Shown here piece by piece: positions 45,755-54,764 of a stretch of DNA of 64,000 nt. This DNA is from an uncultured Colwellia sp. GTDB lineage: Bacteria > Pseudomonadota > Gammaproteobacteria > Enterobacterales > Alteromonadaceae. The stretch spans positions 124,001 to 188,000 of the forward strand of contig CAJXQJ010000002.1 in the NCBI GenBank assembly GCA_913058245.1. The letters are read 5' to 3'. The position numbers and the translations under genes were made by a program. The notes beneath the pieces are model-generated. The model ran no database searches. It was not told the origin of the DNA and saw only the letters and a list, made by a program, of their open reading frames with translations. Every line of letters begins with the position of its first letter. Positions within the stretch are counted from its first letter, which is position 1.

Positions 45755-46372
45755 CTACCTTTTAATAATTTGCTCTTTAATCAACTGCCATGAATGATTA
45801 AACTTTTCAGATGAATCAGCGGGGGTTTCTTTTCCTAAATGAGACAACAAATAATGACCATGTAATAGTGCTACTAGGGTTGTAGGAATATAGTCAATTG
45901 TTTCTGCTTTCAACTCTCCCTTTTCAATTCCTTCTCTAACAATAGCTGCCACAGTAGCAATATCTTTTTGGGAAATTACCCGCAACTTTTCGCGAATAAA
46001 ACTTAAGTTTAAAACCTGAAACCATAATGATAAAAGCTCTTGCTCTTCAATAATATCAGTAACCGATATTTGGCAAAAAATTTCTAATTTATCTACACTG
46101 CTTTTACCTTGAGATTGCTCTTTAAATCGTTGTTCAAATAAGTGATCAAGATGATCTATCACAGAAAGCAGTAAGTCATCTTTGCTAGAAAAAAAGCGAT
46201 ATACAGTACCTTTAGATAACCCTGCTAATTTTCCAATAGCATCAATTGTTGTATTGTCATAACCATTCTCGCCAAAACATTCAATCGCAGCCATTATGAT
46301 TTGCTGTGCCCGCAGCTCAGGTTGGGCATGTTTAGAGCCCCGCCTAGTGAACTTTTCACTTTTCGTATTCAA
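45755..46372 (-). CDS. TetR/AcrR family regulator of the second RND pump
   Basis: A 205-residue protein with helix-turn-helix at about 22-68 (TTIDAIGKLAGLSKGTVYRFFSSKDDLLLSV) and a helical ligand domain. It starts at TTG with AAAGGG 9 bp upstream. It is divergent from the RND adaptor gene across 205 bp, and a 14-bp palindrome of AcrR type (ACTGAC, CA, GTCAGT) lies between the two genes, closer to the pump. Repression of the pump relieved by a substrate is the usual scheme and is inferred here. Confidence 0.9.
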   Translation of the reverse strand: MNTKSEKFTRRGSKHAQPELRAQQIIMAAIECFGENGYDNTTIDAIGKLAGLSKGTVYRFFSSKDDLLLSVIDHLDHLFEQRFKEQSQGKSSVDKLEIFCQISVTDIIEEQELLSLWFQVLNLSFIREKLRVISQKDIATVAAIVREGIEKGELKAETIDYIPTTLVALLHGHYLLSHLGKETPADSSEKFNHSWQLIKEQIIKR

Positions 46373-46500
46373 AAACTTTTACCCTTTGTTATTAATCAAC
46401 GCTAATTCTAATCACTTTATTTTATCAAACAACTCAAATAAACGTTTTAGCCGAAAAGTAAACGATCCTTGATCATATTTTGCTAACAACTTACAATATG

Positions 46501-46514
46501 ACTGACCAGTCAGT
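46501..46514. promoter_or_regulatory. TetR-type operator at the second RND pump promoter
   Basis: A perfect inverted repeat, ACTGAC-CA-GTCAGT, 63 bp upstream of the adaptor ATG. Similar TGACTGACCAGTCA sites are common for AcrR-like repressors. Confidence 0.75.
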
Positions 46515-46577
46515 TTTAAATTAAGAAATAAAATTAATTTACCAAAGTTGACAACTATTTACAGTAAGGAAAATTAA

Positions 46578-47699
46578 ATGAAGCGGTTTAGCATGAAGAT
46601 TGTGCTTGTTTTCAGCGTATTATTATTCGGTTGTCAAGACAGTGAGGTAGCTACTCAACCTTCACAAAAGCTTGTTCGTGGGCTAAAAGCCATCACCATT
46701 GATAAACCAACAACAGAGTCATTTCGCCACTACCCCAGTATTTTAAGAGCCAGCGAACGTTCCACCTTGTCATTTGAAATCGGTGGTAAACTTGGTGAAA
46801 ACAACTTAAATGTTGGTCAAAGAGTCAATAAAGGTGATGTCTTACTTGAGCTTGATAAAACAAGCCTTCAGTTAAGTGTAAATCAAGCTTCAGCAGCACT
46901 TGAGCAAGCTAAAGCCTCACTAATTAACATTGAAGCAGATTACACACGTCAGCAAAATTTATTTAAGCAAAAAATAATCACTCAATCGGTGATTGATAAG
47001 TTAAAAACAAATTTACTTGTTGCAAAATCACAGGTAAAACAACTCACTTCTCAATTGGAAACATCGCAAGAACAATTATCTAAGTCTGCACTTATCGCGC
47101 CTTACGACGGCATCATTACATCGGTCAATAAAAACTCTTTTATCACAGTTCAAGCCGGGCAAACTATTGCCACTATTTATAATCCTGATAGTTTTGAAGC
47201 ACAAATATCCGTTTCATATGAGGTTGTGCAGCATTTAACAATTGGCAAAAAAGTTACTATTACCTTAGCTGATAACCCAAGTGTAGTATTAAATGCTCAT
47301 GTATCTGAGCTTGCATCGAGTACCGATATTGCTTCCTCATACCCTGTTATTATTCATATTAATGATGTTACGCCTGAGGTGAGAGTCGGTATGGCAATTG
47401 AAGCTTCTCTGAGTTTTGAAGTAACCTCTGGCGACGGCTTTATCATCCCGTTAACTTCTATTATAACCGACACGGTATTTGAACAAGCTGACACTGCTTC
47501 TTTTCCTTCAAGTGCAGAGGTTTTCTTATATGATCCAACAAGTCAACGAGTGCACAAAAAAGCGATTAAGTTTGCGGGAATAAAAGACAATAATGTCATT
47601 GTGGTTGACGGTTTAGCTAAAGGTGATGTAGTGGCGATTGCAGGCGTCTCATTCTTAACTGATGGTCAACAAGTAAAATTGTTAGCAAGTAAGAAATAA
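46578..47699 (+). CDS. RND efflux periplasmic adaptor (MFP), lipoprotein
   Basis: A 373-residue adaptor with a lipoprotein signal (VLLFGC, Cys19). A lipoyl half (LSFEIGGKLGENNLNVGQRVNKGDVLLELD), a short coiled-coil hairpin (about 95-150) and the second half (ALIAPYDGIITSVNKNSFI) are in order, with beta-barrel and membrane-proximal domains after about 190. AAGGA sits 8 bp before the ATG. It forms an operon with the permease 9 bp downstream. It differs clearly from the adaptor at 37893, so the two pumps are not a recent duplication. Confidence 0.92.
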   Translation: MKRFSMKIVLVFSVLLFGCQDSEVATQPSQKLVRGLKAITIDKPTTESFRHYPSILRASERSTLSFEIGGKLGENNLNVGQRVNKGDVLLELDKTSLQLSVNQASAALEQAKASLINIEADYTRQQNLFKQKIITQSVIDKLKTNLLVAKSQVKQLTSQLETSQEQLSKSALIAPYDGIITSVNKNSFITVQAGQTIATIYNPDSFEAQISVSYEVVQHLTIGKKVTITLADNPSVVLNAHVSELASSTDIASSYPVIIHINDVTPEVRVGMAIEASLSFEVTSGDGFIIPLTSIITDTVFEQADTASFPSSAEVFLYDPTSQRVHKKAIKFAGIKDNNVIVVDGLAKGDVVAIAGVSFLTDGQQVKLLASKK

Positions 47700-47708
47700 G
47701 GACGCCCG

Positions 47709-50700
47709 ATGGAAAAGTTAACTAAATTTGGAATTGAGCGTTCACGGTTCACCGTGTTCTTTATGTTAGCGCTAATATTTATTGGTTTATCTGCCTATCA
47801 ACAATTATCAAAGCGCGAAGACCCTTCAATAACTATTCGCACAGCCGTTATCAGCGCCAGTTTTTCTGGCATGTCACCAGAAAAAGCTGAGCGTTTAATT
47901 GCAGAGCCTTTAGAGCGTATTGCAAGACAAGTCAGCGAAGTTGATGATATCAAAACTCTTATCTCTAACGGTGAGGTGACCTTATATCTCGATATTTATA
48001 AAACACTTAGCAAAGATAAACTTGCTAGTGTATTTCAAGAAATACGCAATAAAATGCTAGATGCGCATTTAGAATTACCACAGGGTACTGAAGGGCCCTA
48101 TGTAAATACTAACTATGGCGACGTGGCTATTGCCACCATTGCGGTAACTGGCGAAGGTTTTGATTATGCTGAACTAAAAGAATCAAGTAGAGCATTACGT
48201 AAACATATATATGGTGTCAAAGGTGTTGGTAAAGTAGAACTTTTAGGTGCACAAGAAGAACGAATTTGGCTCGAATTCGATTCCCGTAAACTAAGTGCTA
48301 TCGGAAATTACTTACCTAAAATCATTAACGACTTAAAACAGCAAAATGTTATTTCATCTGCAGGAGAACTAAATGCTCAGGGCACGAGCATTATGATTGA
48401 GGTTAACGGTGAACTAAAAACAATTGATAATATAACTAACATTGTCACTAAATTGCCAAATAGTGAAACCTACATACGCTTAGGCGACATTTTAGACGTT
48501 CGACGCGGTATTCTAGAGCCTAAAGAACAACCCGTATTTTATAATGGTAAACCTGCAATAGCATTAAATGTACAAATGCGTTCCGGTGGTGACATTCAAG
48601 TTATTGGTAGGGAATTAAAAAAATCTGTAGATGCCTTTGAAAGCACTCAGCCTATTGGTATTGAATATTCTTTCTCCACATATCAGGAAGAAAAAGTTAC
48701 TGCGGCAATCAATGATGCGTTAATGAATGTACTGCAAACAGCAGCGGTTGTCTTAATCGTACTAATGATATTTCTCGGCATTAGACCTGCACTTATTGTC
48801 GCCTGTATTGTTCCTTTTGCCGTCATGTTTGCACTTATTGCCATGCAGTATATTGGTGTAGAAATTCAAATAGTTTCCATTGCAGCCGTTATTATTTCAT
48901 TAGGTTTATTGGTAGATAATGGCTTAGTTATTGTCGAAGACATACAGCGACAGATAGACCAAGGAATAAGCCCTGAAAAAGCCGCCAGCGCAGCAAGTAA
49001 ACAGTTTTCTATTCCACTGGCAATAGCGAGTATCACTACAGTAGCTGCATTTTTACCATTATTTCTTATTGATGGTACGGATGGAGAATACGGTTTCTCT
49101 CTAGGCGCTGTAGTTGCGCTAATGCTAATAGGTTCATGGTTAACGGCAATATATATATTGCCTGCGTTATGTGTATGGTTTGCTAAAACAGTCAAATCAG
49201 GGCAAGCCCCCCAACCTTCTATTATTGTTCGAGTTTATAGCAAGCTAATAAACCAAACTATTGGCTACTCTTTTTTCGTCGTTATTGTGGCTTATAGCTT
49301 AGTGATCCTCGCTTCTTCTTTATTCGACGGTTTACGCAGTGAAATGTTTCCAATGAGCGCTAGAAGCCAGTACTTAATTTATATGGATATGCCAAAAGGT
49401 ACACATATTTCTCAGACCGAGAAAGTTGCCTTAGACGTTGAACGCTGGTTATCGAATAAAGGCGTTAATCCTGAAGTGATGAACACCACTACCTATGTTG
49501 GAGACGGTGGCCCACGATTTTATTTAGCACTCGCGCCAGCAGATACTAACCCTGCTTCAGCGTTTATTCTGGTGAATACTCATACTTATAAAGAAACAAT
49601 TAAAGCGGTAAAACGAGCGCAAGAATACTTGCTTGTGCAGCATCCTGAAGCACGCTTTAAAGTTAAACAGTTGTCATTAGGCGGCGCGGAATCAGGTATC
49701 GTTAATATTGAAATATCAGGACCAGAAATTGAACAATTATTAACGTTAGCAAGCACAATTGAAGGCAAATTTCATCAAGCAGAAGGAATTGTGCAAAATG
49801 AAAGTGACTGGGGAAATAAGCAGCTAAAAGTTGCTATCAATGTCGCACAAGACAAAGCCCGTAATTATGATATAACCTCTGAGAATATTTCTTCAGCTTT
49901 GCATAGTTACTTTAACGGTAGCCAGATATCGACATTTCGATATGGCACTGATTCGTTTCCAATAATGATCCGAGCAAAAGGCAGTTCTCGTGACAGTATT
50001 GAAGACTTAGAATCACTCACTTTGGCCTTAAATGGTAAAACGGTAGCACTTGAAAATATTGCCACTTTCGACGCAAGTTTTGAGCTTTCACAAATTCGTC
50101 GTAAGAATCAGCAACGAACCATTAAAGTTACTGCGAAAAGTGCCAGCTTATCCGCACAAGAATTATTAAACTTTATCAAACCAGCTATAGAAGAACTTGA
50201 TTTAAATGGCGGCTATAAAGTAAATATTTCAGGTGAAATAAAAGACAATGACGAAGTCAATGAAATGTTGGCCAACGGCATGGTGCCAGCATTATTACTG
50301 ATGCTAGCGGCGATTATTTTTCAATTTAACTCTCTCAGACGGGTCACTATTATATTTTTAACTATTCCCTTTATTATCATTGGCAGCCCGATTGCGCTAA
50401 TGCTCACCAATGAGCCATTATCCTTTTTTGGCACTTTAGGGATGATCTCTCTGGCAGGCATAATAATCAATAACGCTATCGTTTTAATTGACCAAATTGA
50501 TATCGAACGGAGAGCACTAGATATAAAAACGGCGATTATTGAAGCATCTATAAAACGCGTATCACCAATCATGCTAGCAACACTTACAACAGTTGTTGGC
50601 TTACTGCCTATGGCGATAAGTGGAGGTGCTATGTTTGAACCTATGGCGACGTTAATGATAGGTGGTTTGTTAATAGCATCTATTGTTTCGGTATTTTTTG

Positions 50701-50741
50701 TACCATCAATGTACTACTTATGTTTTAAAAACAGAGCCTAA
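47709..50741 (+). CDS. RND efflux permease with Asp-to-Asn change in the helix-4 pair
   Basis: A 1010-residue RND permease with 12 helices and two periplasmic loops. Family features include SKREDPSITIRTAVISASFSG near the N-terminus and SLAGIIINNAIVLIDQID late in the protein. In helix 4 the usual Asp-Asp proton pair reads Asp-Asn (LGLLVDNGLVIVED), as in the KREDP branch of the family, so proton coupling must rely on one acidic residue there plus others. No outer-membrane factor gene follows; it probably borrows a TolC homologue or the one at 42220. Confidence 0.94.
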   Translation: MEKLTKFGIERSRFTVFFMLALIFIGLSAYQQLSKREDPSITIRTAVISASFSGMSPEKAERLIAEPLERIARQVSEVDDIKTLISNGEVTLYLDIYKTLSKDKLASVFQEIRNKMLDAHLELPQGTEGPYVNTNYGDVAIATIAVTGEGFDYAELKESSRALRKHIYGVKGVGKVELLGAQEERIWLEFDSRKLSAIGNYLPKIINDLKQQNVISSAGELNAQGTSIMIEVNGELKTIDNITNIVTKLPNSETYIRLGDILDVRRGILEPKEQPVFYNGKPAIALNVQMRSGGDIQVIGRELKKSVDAFESTQPIGIEYSFSTYQEEKVTAAINDALMNVLQTAAVVLIVLMIFLGIRPALIVACIVPFAVMFALIAMQYIGVEIQIVSIAAVIISLGLLVDNGLVIVEDIQRQIDQGISPEKAASAASKQFSIPLAIASITTVAAFLPLFLIDGTDGEYGFSLGAVVALMLIGSWLTAIYILPALCVWFAKTVKSGQAPQPSIIVRVYSKLINQTIGYSFFVVIVAYSLVILASSLFDGLRSEMFPMSARSQYLIYMDMPKGTHISQTEKVALDVERWLSNKGVNPEVMNTTTYVGDGGPRFYLALAPADTNPASAFILVNTHTYKETIKAVKRAQEYLLVQHPEARFKVKQLSLGGAESGIVNIEISGPEIEQLLTLASTIEGKFHQAEGIVQNESDWGNKQLKVAINVAQDKARNYDITSENISSALHSYFNGSQISTFRYGTDSFPIMIRAKGSSRDSIEDLESLTLALNGKTVALENIATFDASFELSQIRRKNQQRTIKVTAKSASLSAQELLNFIKPAIEELDLNGGYKVNISGEIKDNDEVNEMLANGMVPALLLMLAAIIFQFNSLRRVTIIFLTIPFIIIGSPIALMLTNEPLSFFGTLGMISLAGIIINNAIVLIDQIDIERRALDIKTAIIEASIKRVSPIMLATLTTVVGLLPMAISGGAMFEPMATLMIGGLLIASIVSVFFVPSMYYLCFKNRA

Positions 50742-50755
50742 TCTAAGTGAGATAT

Positions 50756-50786
50756 GGCCTAGGTAGAATTTTTATTTACTTAGGCC
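50756..50786 (+). terminator. Probable terminator of the second RND operon
   Basis: The arms GGCCTAGGTA and TACTTAGGCC, 10 bp with one wobble-type mismatch, and an 11-nt AT-rich loop. The T tail is weak. Confidence 0.4.
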
Positions 50787-51117
50787 TATTTGGTTTAAAA
50801 GAATACTAAGTAACAAGTACAACTAGGCATATTTTGTAGGCTTAATTATAAGGCCCGCAAATTAACTCATAAAACAACTTCTCAGCTATAACACTCCAAA
50901 TACGCTTATTTTTATTCAGTTCTTCAGCATTATGCAGCCAATGATAATTTTTAAGAATAAAAATAAAGTGTTACAAGATTTTCATTCATCTTAGATTAAC
51001 AACAGCCTATCTGAAAAATGTTGTAGTTATTAAGCACTTTATTCAACAATTTGGATTAAATGGTTAAAAATTAACTAATAAAACTATAAACCTTAACAGA
51101 TCAATGGAAAGATAATC
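50787..51117. other. AT-rich intergenic region, nothing identified
   Basis: There is no supported coding frame, strong hairpin or repeat in this stretch before the dienelactone hydrolase gene. It probably holds that gene's promoter. Confidence 0.6.
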
Positions 51118-51996
51118 ATGTGTGATGAACTAACAGAGAAAGATACACAACAACTTATTTTAAATGGAAAAATAAACCGACGCGACTTCAGCAAAATAAG
51201 CGCAGCGGCACTCATGGCGGCTTTACTTCCGAAAACCGCTTTTGCCGTAGATGTTACAGAAAAAAATGTAAATGTTGCTATGGCTGAGGGTGTTTCCGAT
51301 TGTTATTTTGTTCACCCTGCTAGTGGTAAACACCCAGCGGTTATATTGTGGCCCGATATTAAAGGTTTAAGGCTTGCCTACAAAGCATTAGGTAAAAAGC
51401 TGGCAGAAGCAGGCTATTCTGTGTTGGTGATAAACCACTATTATCGTGACGCAAAAGCGCCGGTCGTTGCATCGGACGCAAGCTTCGCTGACCCCGACAC
51501 CATGGCATTTTTGAGAAACTTAGCAAGTAAACTGACGCCTCAAGCGATTACCTCTGATGCTAAAGCTTATATCGACTTTCTTGATAAACAAGCGCCTGTT
51601 GACCTGAATAGAAAAATTGGAACGTTTGGCTATTGCATGGGAGGTGGCGATAGTATGAGAGCAGCTGCTGCCGTACCAAGTCGTGTTGGCGCTGTTGCCT
51701 CATTTCATGGTGGTAATTTAGAAATATCAGACGGACCAGATAGCACGCACCACCTTATTCCAAAATCAAAAGCACAAGTACTGCATGCTATCGCAGAAAA
51801 TGATAATGAAAGATCGCCGGAAATTAAAAACATTTTAAAAACAGCGTACAAAGATGCGGGTTTGCCTGCTGAAATTGAAGTTTATAAAGACACCCTGCAT
51901 GGCTGGTGCACACCTGACTATTCGGGTTATAACGAACTACAAGCCCAAAAAGCCTGGAGCCGTTTGCTACACTTGTTTAAAGTTGCTCTGGTTTAA
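51118..51996 (+). CDS. Tat-exported dienelactone hydrolase family protein
   Basis: A 292-residue alpha/beta hydrolase. Residues 20-43 form a Tat signal (INRRDFSKISAAALM, cleavage after AFA). The catalytic nucleophile is Cys in FGYCMGG (the dienelactone hydrolase version of GxSxG), and the acid and base are expected near AENDNERSPE and LHGWC. Classical DLH opens cis-dienelactone in chloroaromatic breakdown, but exported relatives act on unknown esters. GGAAAG lies 8 bp before the ATG. It stands alone, ended by a 12-bp hairpin terminator. Confidence 0.88.
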   Translation: MCDELTEKDTQQLILNGKINRRDFSKISAAALMAALLPKTAFAVDVTEKNVNVAMAEGVSDCYFVHPASGKHPAVILWPDIKGLRLAYKALGKKLAEAGYSVLVINHYYRDAKAPVVASDASFADPDTMAFLRNLASKLTPQAITSDAKAYIDFLDKQAPVDLNRKIGTFGYCMGGGDSMRAAAAVPSRVGAVASFHGGNLEISDGPDSTHHLIPKSKAQVLHAIAENDNERSPEIKNILKTAYKDAGLPAEIEVYKDTLHGWCTPDYSGYNELQAQKAWSRLLHLFKVALV

Positions 51997-52060
51997 CTGT
52001 TTCTGTTTTAACACTTTCAAGGATAAACAAGACATTGTAATTAAAACATTTGAAATGTTT

Positions 52061-52088
52061 AGAGTAATAACAGTTTTGTTATTACTCT
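52061..52088 (+). terminator. Intrinsic terminator after dienelactone hydrolase gene
   Basis: A perfect 12-bp stem (AGAGTAATAACA with TGTTATTACTCT) and a GTTT loop. The stem core resembles that of the terminator at 54365. Confidence 0.75.
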
Positions 52089-52181
52089 TTAAAATCCAAA
52101 CTCTAAAAAATATTTACAATCGAACTTTTGCCCTTCCATAAAACGATACTTATTTAATAAGCGCTCGTTACTGTGCCTTTT

Positions 52182-53387
52182 TTACTGTGACTTTCTGGAC
52201 TGAGCGTGCTTTCGATACTGGCTTGGCGTTTGTTCAGCTTCTTTTTTAAATGCCGTATAAAATGATGATTTTGAATTAAAACCAACGCTCATAGCAATGT
52301 CTAAAACGGTTTCATCACTCTGTGCTAACATGCGTTTAGCAGCATCTATACGATACTTATTAACATAGTCAAAAAAGTTCATTCCCAAGGTTTCGTTTAA
52401 TGTTTGTGAAATGTAATTCGGTGATGTAAAAATGTGCTTAGCTAATTTTTGCAAAGACAAAGAGGCATCTAAAAAGAGTTCATCTTCATGCATAGATTTT
52501 TCTATTTTTTCAGCAATACGAGAGGACTGTTGCTCATCTAGTGCTGAGCGTTGATATTTACGGTGCTGATTATCTTCCTGAATCAGAACTTCTTGTATAT
52601 CACCTTGGCTTTCATACAGTTCCTCTAGGCCAGGCTTTTGCCTAAGTCCCCATATAGCGATACTCCACAGCATCACTAATAGAACTGAATTAGTCAAAAC
52701 ATGGTTAACTGGTACAGAATAAAATAGGTTATCCAAAACAATATAAACAGCCGTTGCCAGCCAAACGATACCGACAGTAAAAAGTAACCAACTAAGCCAC
52801 TTAATTTCTCTTGATTCTGTACTGGCAAACAAGTCTTTTAAATGTTGACGATATTGATGAAGCCTTTGAGTAATTTTAAAGAAGTAAAATCCTGATTGTA
52901 GCACCCAGCCTAAAATCAGGATAAAGGTGCTAATAAACATTCCGTAGAGTAAATAACGTAATAAAACTGGCGCGGCATTAATAACCTCTTCATTCCCTTC
53001 AACTAATAGGGCTCTGGTAATATCGCTAGGTATAAAAAAAGCTAGCAACGCAATAAGACCGCCGACACTCGCAGGAACATAATGATATAGAAGTTTACGA
53101 CTAAAACGCCACGGAGTTTCAGACGTTATCCCTTGAACATAAAACCAGAAACATGGGCTAATAAGTAAAATGGCAGGTAGAGAAAGGATCAGGAATGTTG
53201 ATTGTAATTGCGGAAAAAAAACAGCTAATGTTGGCCGGCAAATAACAACACCGATAGCAGCTAAACAGATAGCTAGTGGTAAGTAAGTTTGACGTTCAAA
53301 AGATCGTAAAACCAGTAAGTTTGCACTAAAAACGATGACCAATAAGGTAGATAAATTGACTGCAAATAGTGCGGGACTCTCAATCAC
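52182..53387 (-). CDS. AraC family regulator with membrane-embedded N-terminal domain
   Basis: A 401-residue protein. The first 240 residues contain about seven hydrophobic helices (for example STLLVIVFSANLLVLRSF and SVLLVMLWSIAIWGL), the 7TM sensor type. Residues about 295-395 are the AraC DNA-binding domain (SLQKLAKHIFTSPNYISQTL, then DIAMSVGFNSKSSFYTAFKK). It starts at GTG with GAGAA upstream. It is divergent from the DUF2306 membrane protein gene across 176 bp, an arrangement that suggests it controls that gene in response to a membrane or lipophilic signal. Confidence 0.88.
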   Translation of the reverse strand: MIESPALFAVNLSTLLVIVFSANLLVLRSFERQTYLPLAICLAAIGVVICRPTLAVFFPQLQSTFLILSLPAILLISPCFWFYVQGITSETPWRFSRKLLYHYVPASVGGLIALLAFFIPSDITRALLVEGNEEVINAAPVLLRYLLYGMFISTFILILGWVLQSGFYFFKITQRLHQYRQHLKDLFASTESREIKWLSWLLFTVGIVWLATAVYIVLDNLFYSVPVNHVLTNSVLLVMLWSIAIWGLRQKPGLEELYESQGDIQEVLIQEDNQHRKYQRSALDEQQSSRIAEKIEKSMHEDELFLDASLSLQKLAKHIFTSPNYISQTLNETLGMNFFDYVNKYRIDAAKRMLAQSDETVLDIAMSVGFNSKSSFYTAFKKEAEQTPSQYRKHAQSRKSQ

Positions 53388-53563
53388 AAAAAATTCTCAA
53401 ATAATATGTAAACCATTAATAAATATTGACTTATAAACTTTTCAAACGTCCGAACCTACAGGATAAGGACTATAAACAGTTCGAGTCAACATGCTCGAAC
53501 GACATTATCAAAGGCATTCTACATAATTCACATATCCTTAGCTAGTTGATAAGAAAAAACAAA

Positions 53564-54298
53564 ATGTCTGAAGCAATAATGATAAACAATAATACTAAAA
53601 AGAGTAAAACAGCTTTTAATTGGCCTATTGTTGGCTTTCTACTTTTTATGACTGGTATTCCAGGATTACCTGCCATTTTTATACTGGCATTGGTGATTAT
53701 GGGCCCATCTGGCAATGAAGCCCTATCTGCTGCAATAAACACAGTGTATTTTGATACACCTGCAGCAATTCTAGTTCACGGCGGTGCTGGAGTTTTATTT
53801 TTCTTAACCATGCCATTTCAATTTTCACCCGCGCTGCGAGTAAAGAGCCCAAACTGGCATAAAACGGGCGGACGTATTGCCTTGCTATCAGGCTACACCA
53901 TGGCGATATCAGGTATTTGGATGCATCATGTCCTTTCTCCTGACTCGCTAGGCATGCGCTATGTATCATTGGTTATTCTGAGCATTGCCATGTGTACAGC
54001 TTTTTCAATAGCACTATGGCACATCATCAATCGTAGCATTCAAGCACACCGTAAATGGATGATTAGAGCAGTGGCGATAACATTGGCATCGGTATCACCG
54101 CTATTTGTTGAAGCAATTTTATATTTATTATTTAGCCATTTAGAAAACACTTTCGCGATAATAACCCAGTTTCAGCATGACTATGGCAGACTTATGGGGA
54201 TAGCAATTAACTTAAGCATTGTTGAGTATATATTCTTCAAACAAAGCTTTAAGAAAAGCCAAGTAGCCATTAAAAATAGTTATCAAAAAGTAGTATGA
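53564..54298 (+). CDS. DUF2306 membrane protein
   Basis: A 244-residue polytopic membrane protein with about seven helices. It shows the DUF2306 pattern: HGGAGVLFFLTMPFQFSPALR, SPNWHKTGGRIALLSG, then IQAHRKWMIRAVAIT, with several histidines near membrane faces (HGG, HKTGGR, QAHRKWM) that could bind haem or metal. The function is unknown. The frame opens at TTG (53546), but the ATG at 53564 is preferred. It is divergent from the 7TM AraC regulator and convergent with fdx across a strong terminator. Confidence 0.82.
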   Translation: MSEAIMINNNTKKSKTAFNWPIVGFLLFMTGIPGLPAIFILALVIMGPSGNEALSAAINTVYFDTPAAILVHGGAGVLFFLTMPFQFSPALRVKSPNWHKTGGRIALLSGYTMAISGIWMHHVLSPDSLGMRYVSLVILSIAMCTAFSIALWHIINRSIQAHRKWMIRAVAITLASVSPLFVEAILYLLFSHLENTFAIITQFQHDYGRLMGIAINLSIVEYIFFKQSFKKSQVAIKNSYQKVV

Positions 54299-54364
54299 AA
54301 GCGGCTTGTCGCCAGCTATAAATAAAATACCTTGCTTCTTTTTGACTATTTTTCTCAAATCAAA

Positions 54365-54396
54365 AAAGGGTAATAACATTACTGTTATTACCCTTT
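54365..54396. terminator. Bidirectional terminator at the end of the ISC operon
   Basis: A perfect 14-bp stem (AAAGGGTAATAACA with TGTTATTACCCTTT) and a TTAC loop. A strong T run follows on the minus strand, after fdx. Confidence 0.92.
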
Positions 54397-54421
54397 CAAA
54401 AATAACTTACCTAGCAATAAA

Positions 54422-54760
54422 TTAGTGGTTTTCAGAAACCATATTGACAGTATATTTAGGAATTTCTACCACTAGATCTTCATCTTGAACAATAGCTTGA
54501 CAACCAAGGCGTGATTCAGGCTCTAACCCCCATGCTTTATCAAGCATGTCGTCTTCTAGCTCATCACTTTCTTCAATTGAGTCAAAACCTTCACGAATGA
54601 TCATATGACATGTGGTACAAGCACAAACCTTTTCACACGCATGCTCTACGCCAATGTCATTCTTAAGGGCGACATCAAGCACACTTTCGCCTTTCTCGGC
54701 TTGTACTACTGCCCCCTCTGGGCACAATTCTTCATTTGGTAAAAATATAATTTGTGGCAT
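54422..54760 (-). CDS. fdx: ISC-system [2Fe-2S] ferredoxin
   Basis: A 112-residue adrenodoxin-type ferredoxin that supplies electrons for cluster assembly on IscU. The cluster ligands are Cys42, Cys48, Cys51 (ACEKVCACTTC) and Cys87 (RLGCQA). It is last in the isc operon, 4 bp after hscA, and is followed directly by a terminator. The iscX gene that follows fdx in enterobacteria is absent. Confidence 0.97.
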   Translation of the reverse strand: MPQIIFLPNEELCPEGAVVQAEKGESVLDVALKNDIGVEHACEKVCACTTCHMIIREGFDSIEESDELEDDMLDKAWGLEPESRLGCQAIVQDEDLVVEIPKYTVNMVSENH

Positions 54761-54764
54761 TTAA

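Noticed and set aside
48866-49195. Antisense frames within RND permease genes
   Set aside because: Long antisense frames are expected from codon use in hydrophobic genes; none resembles a protein family.
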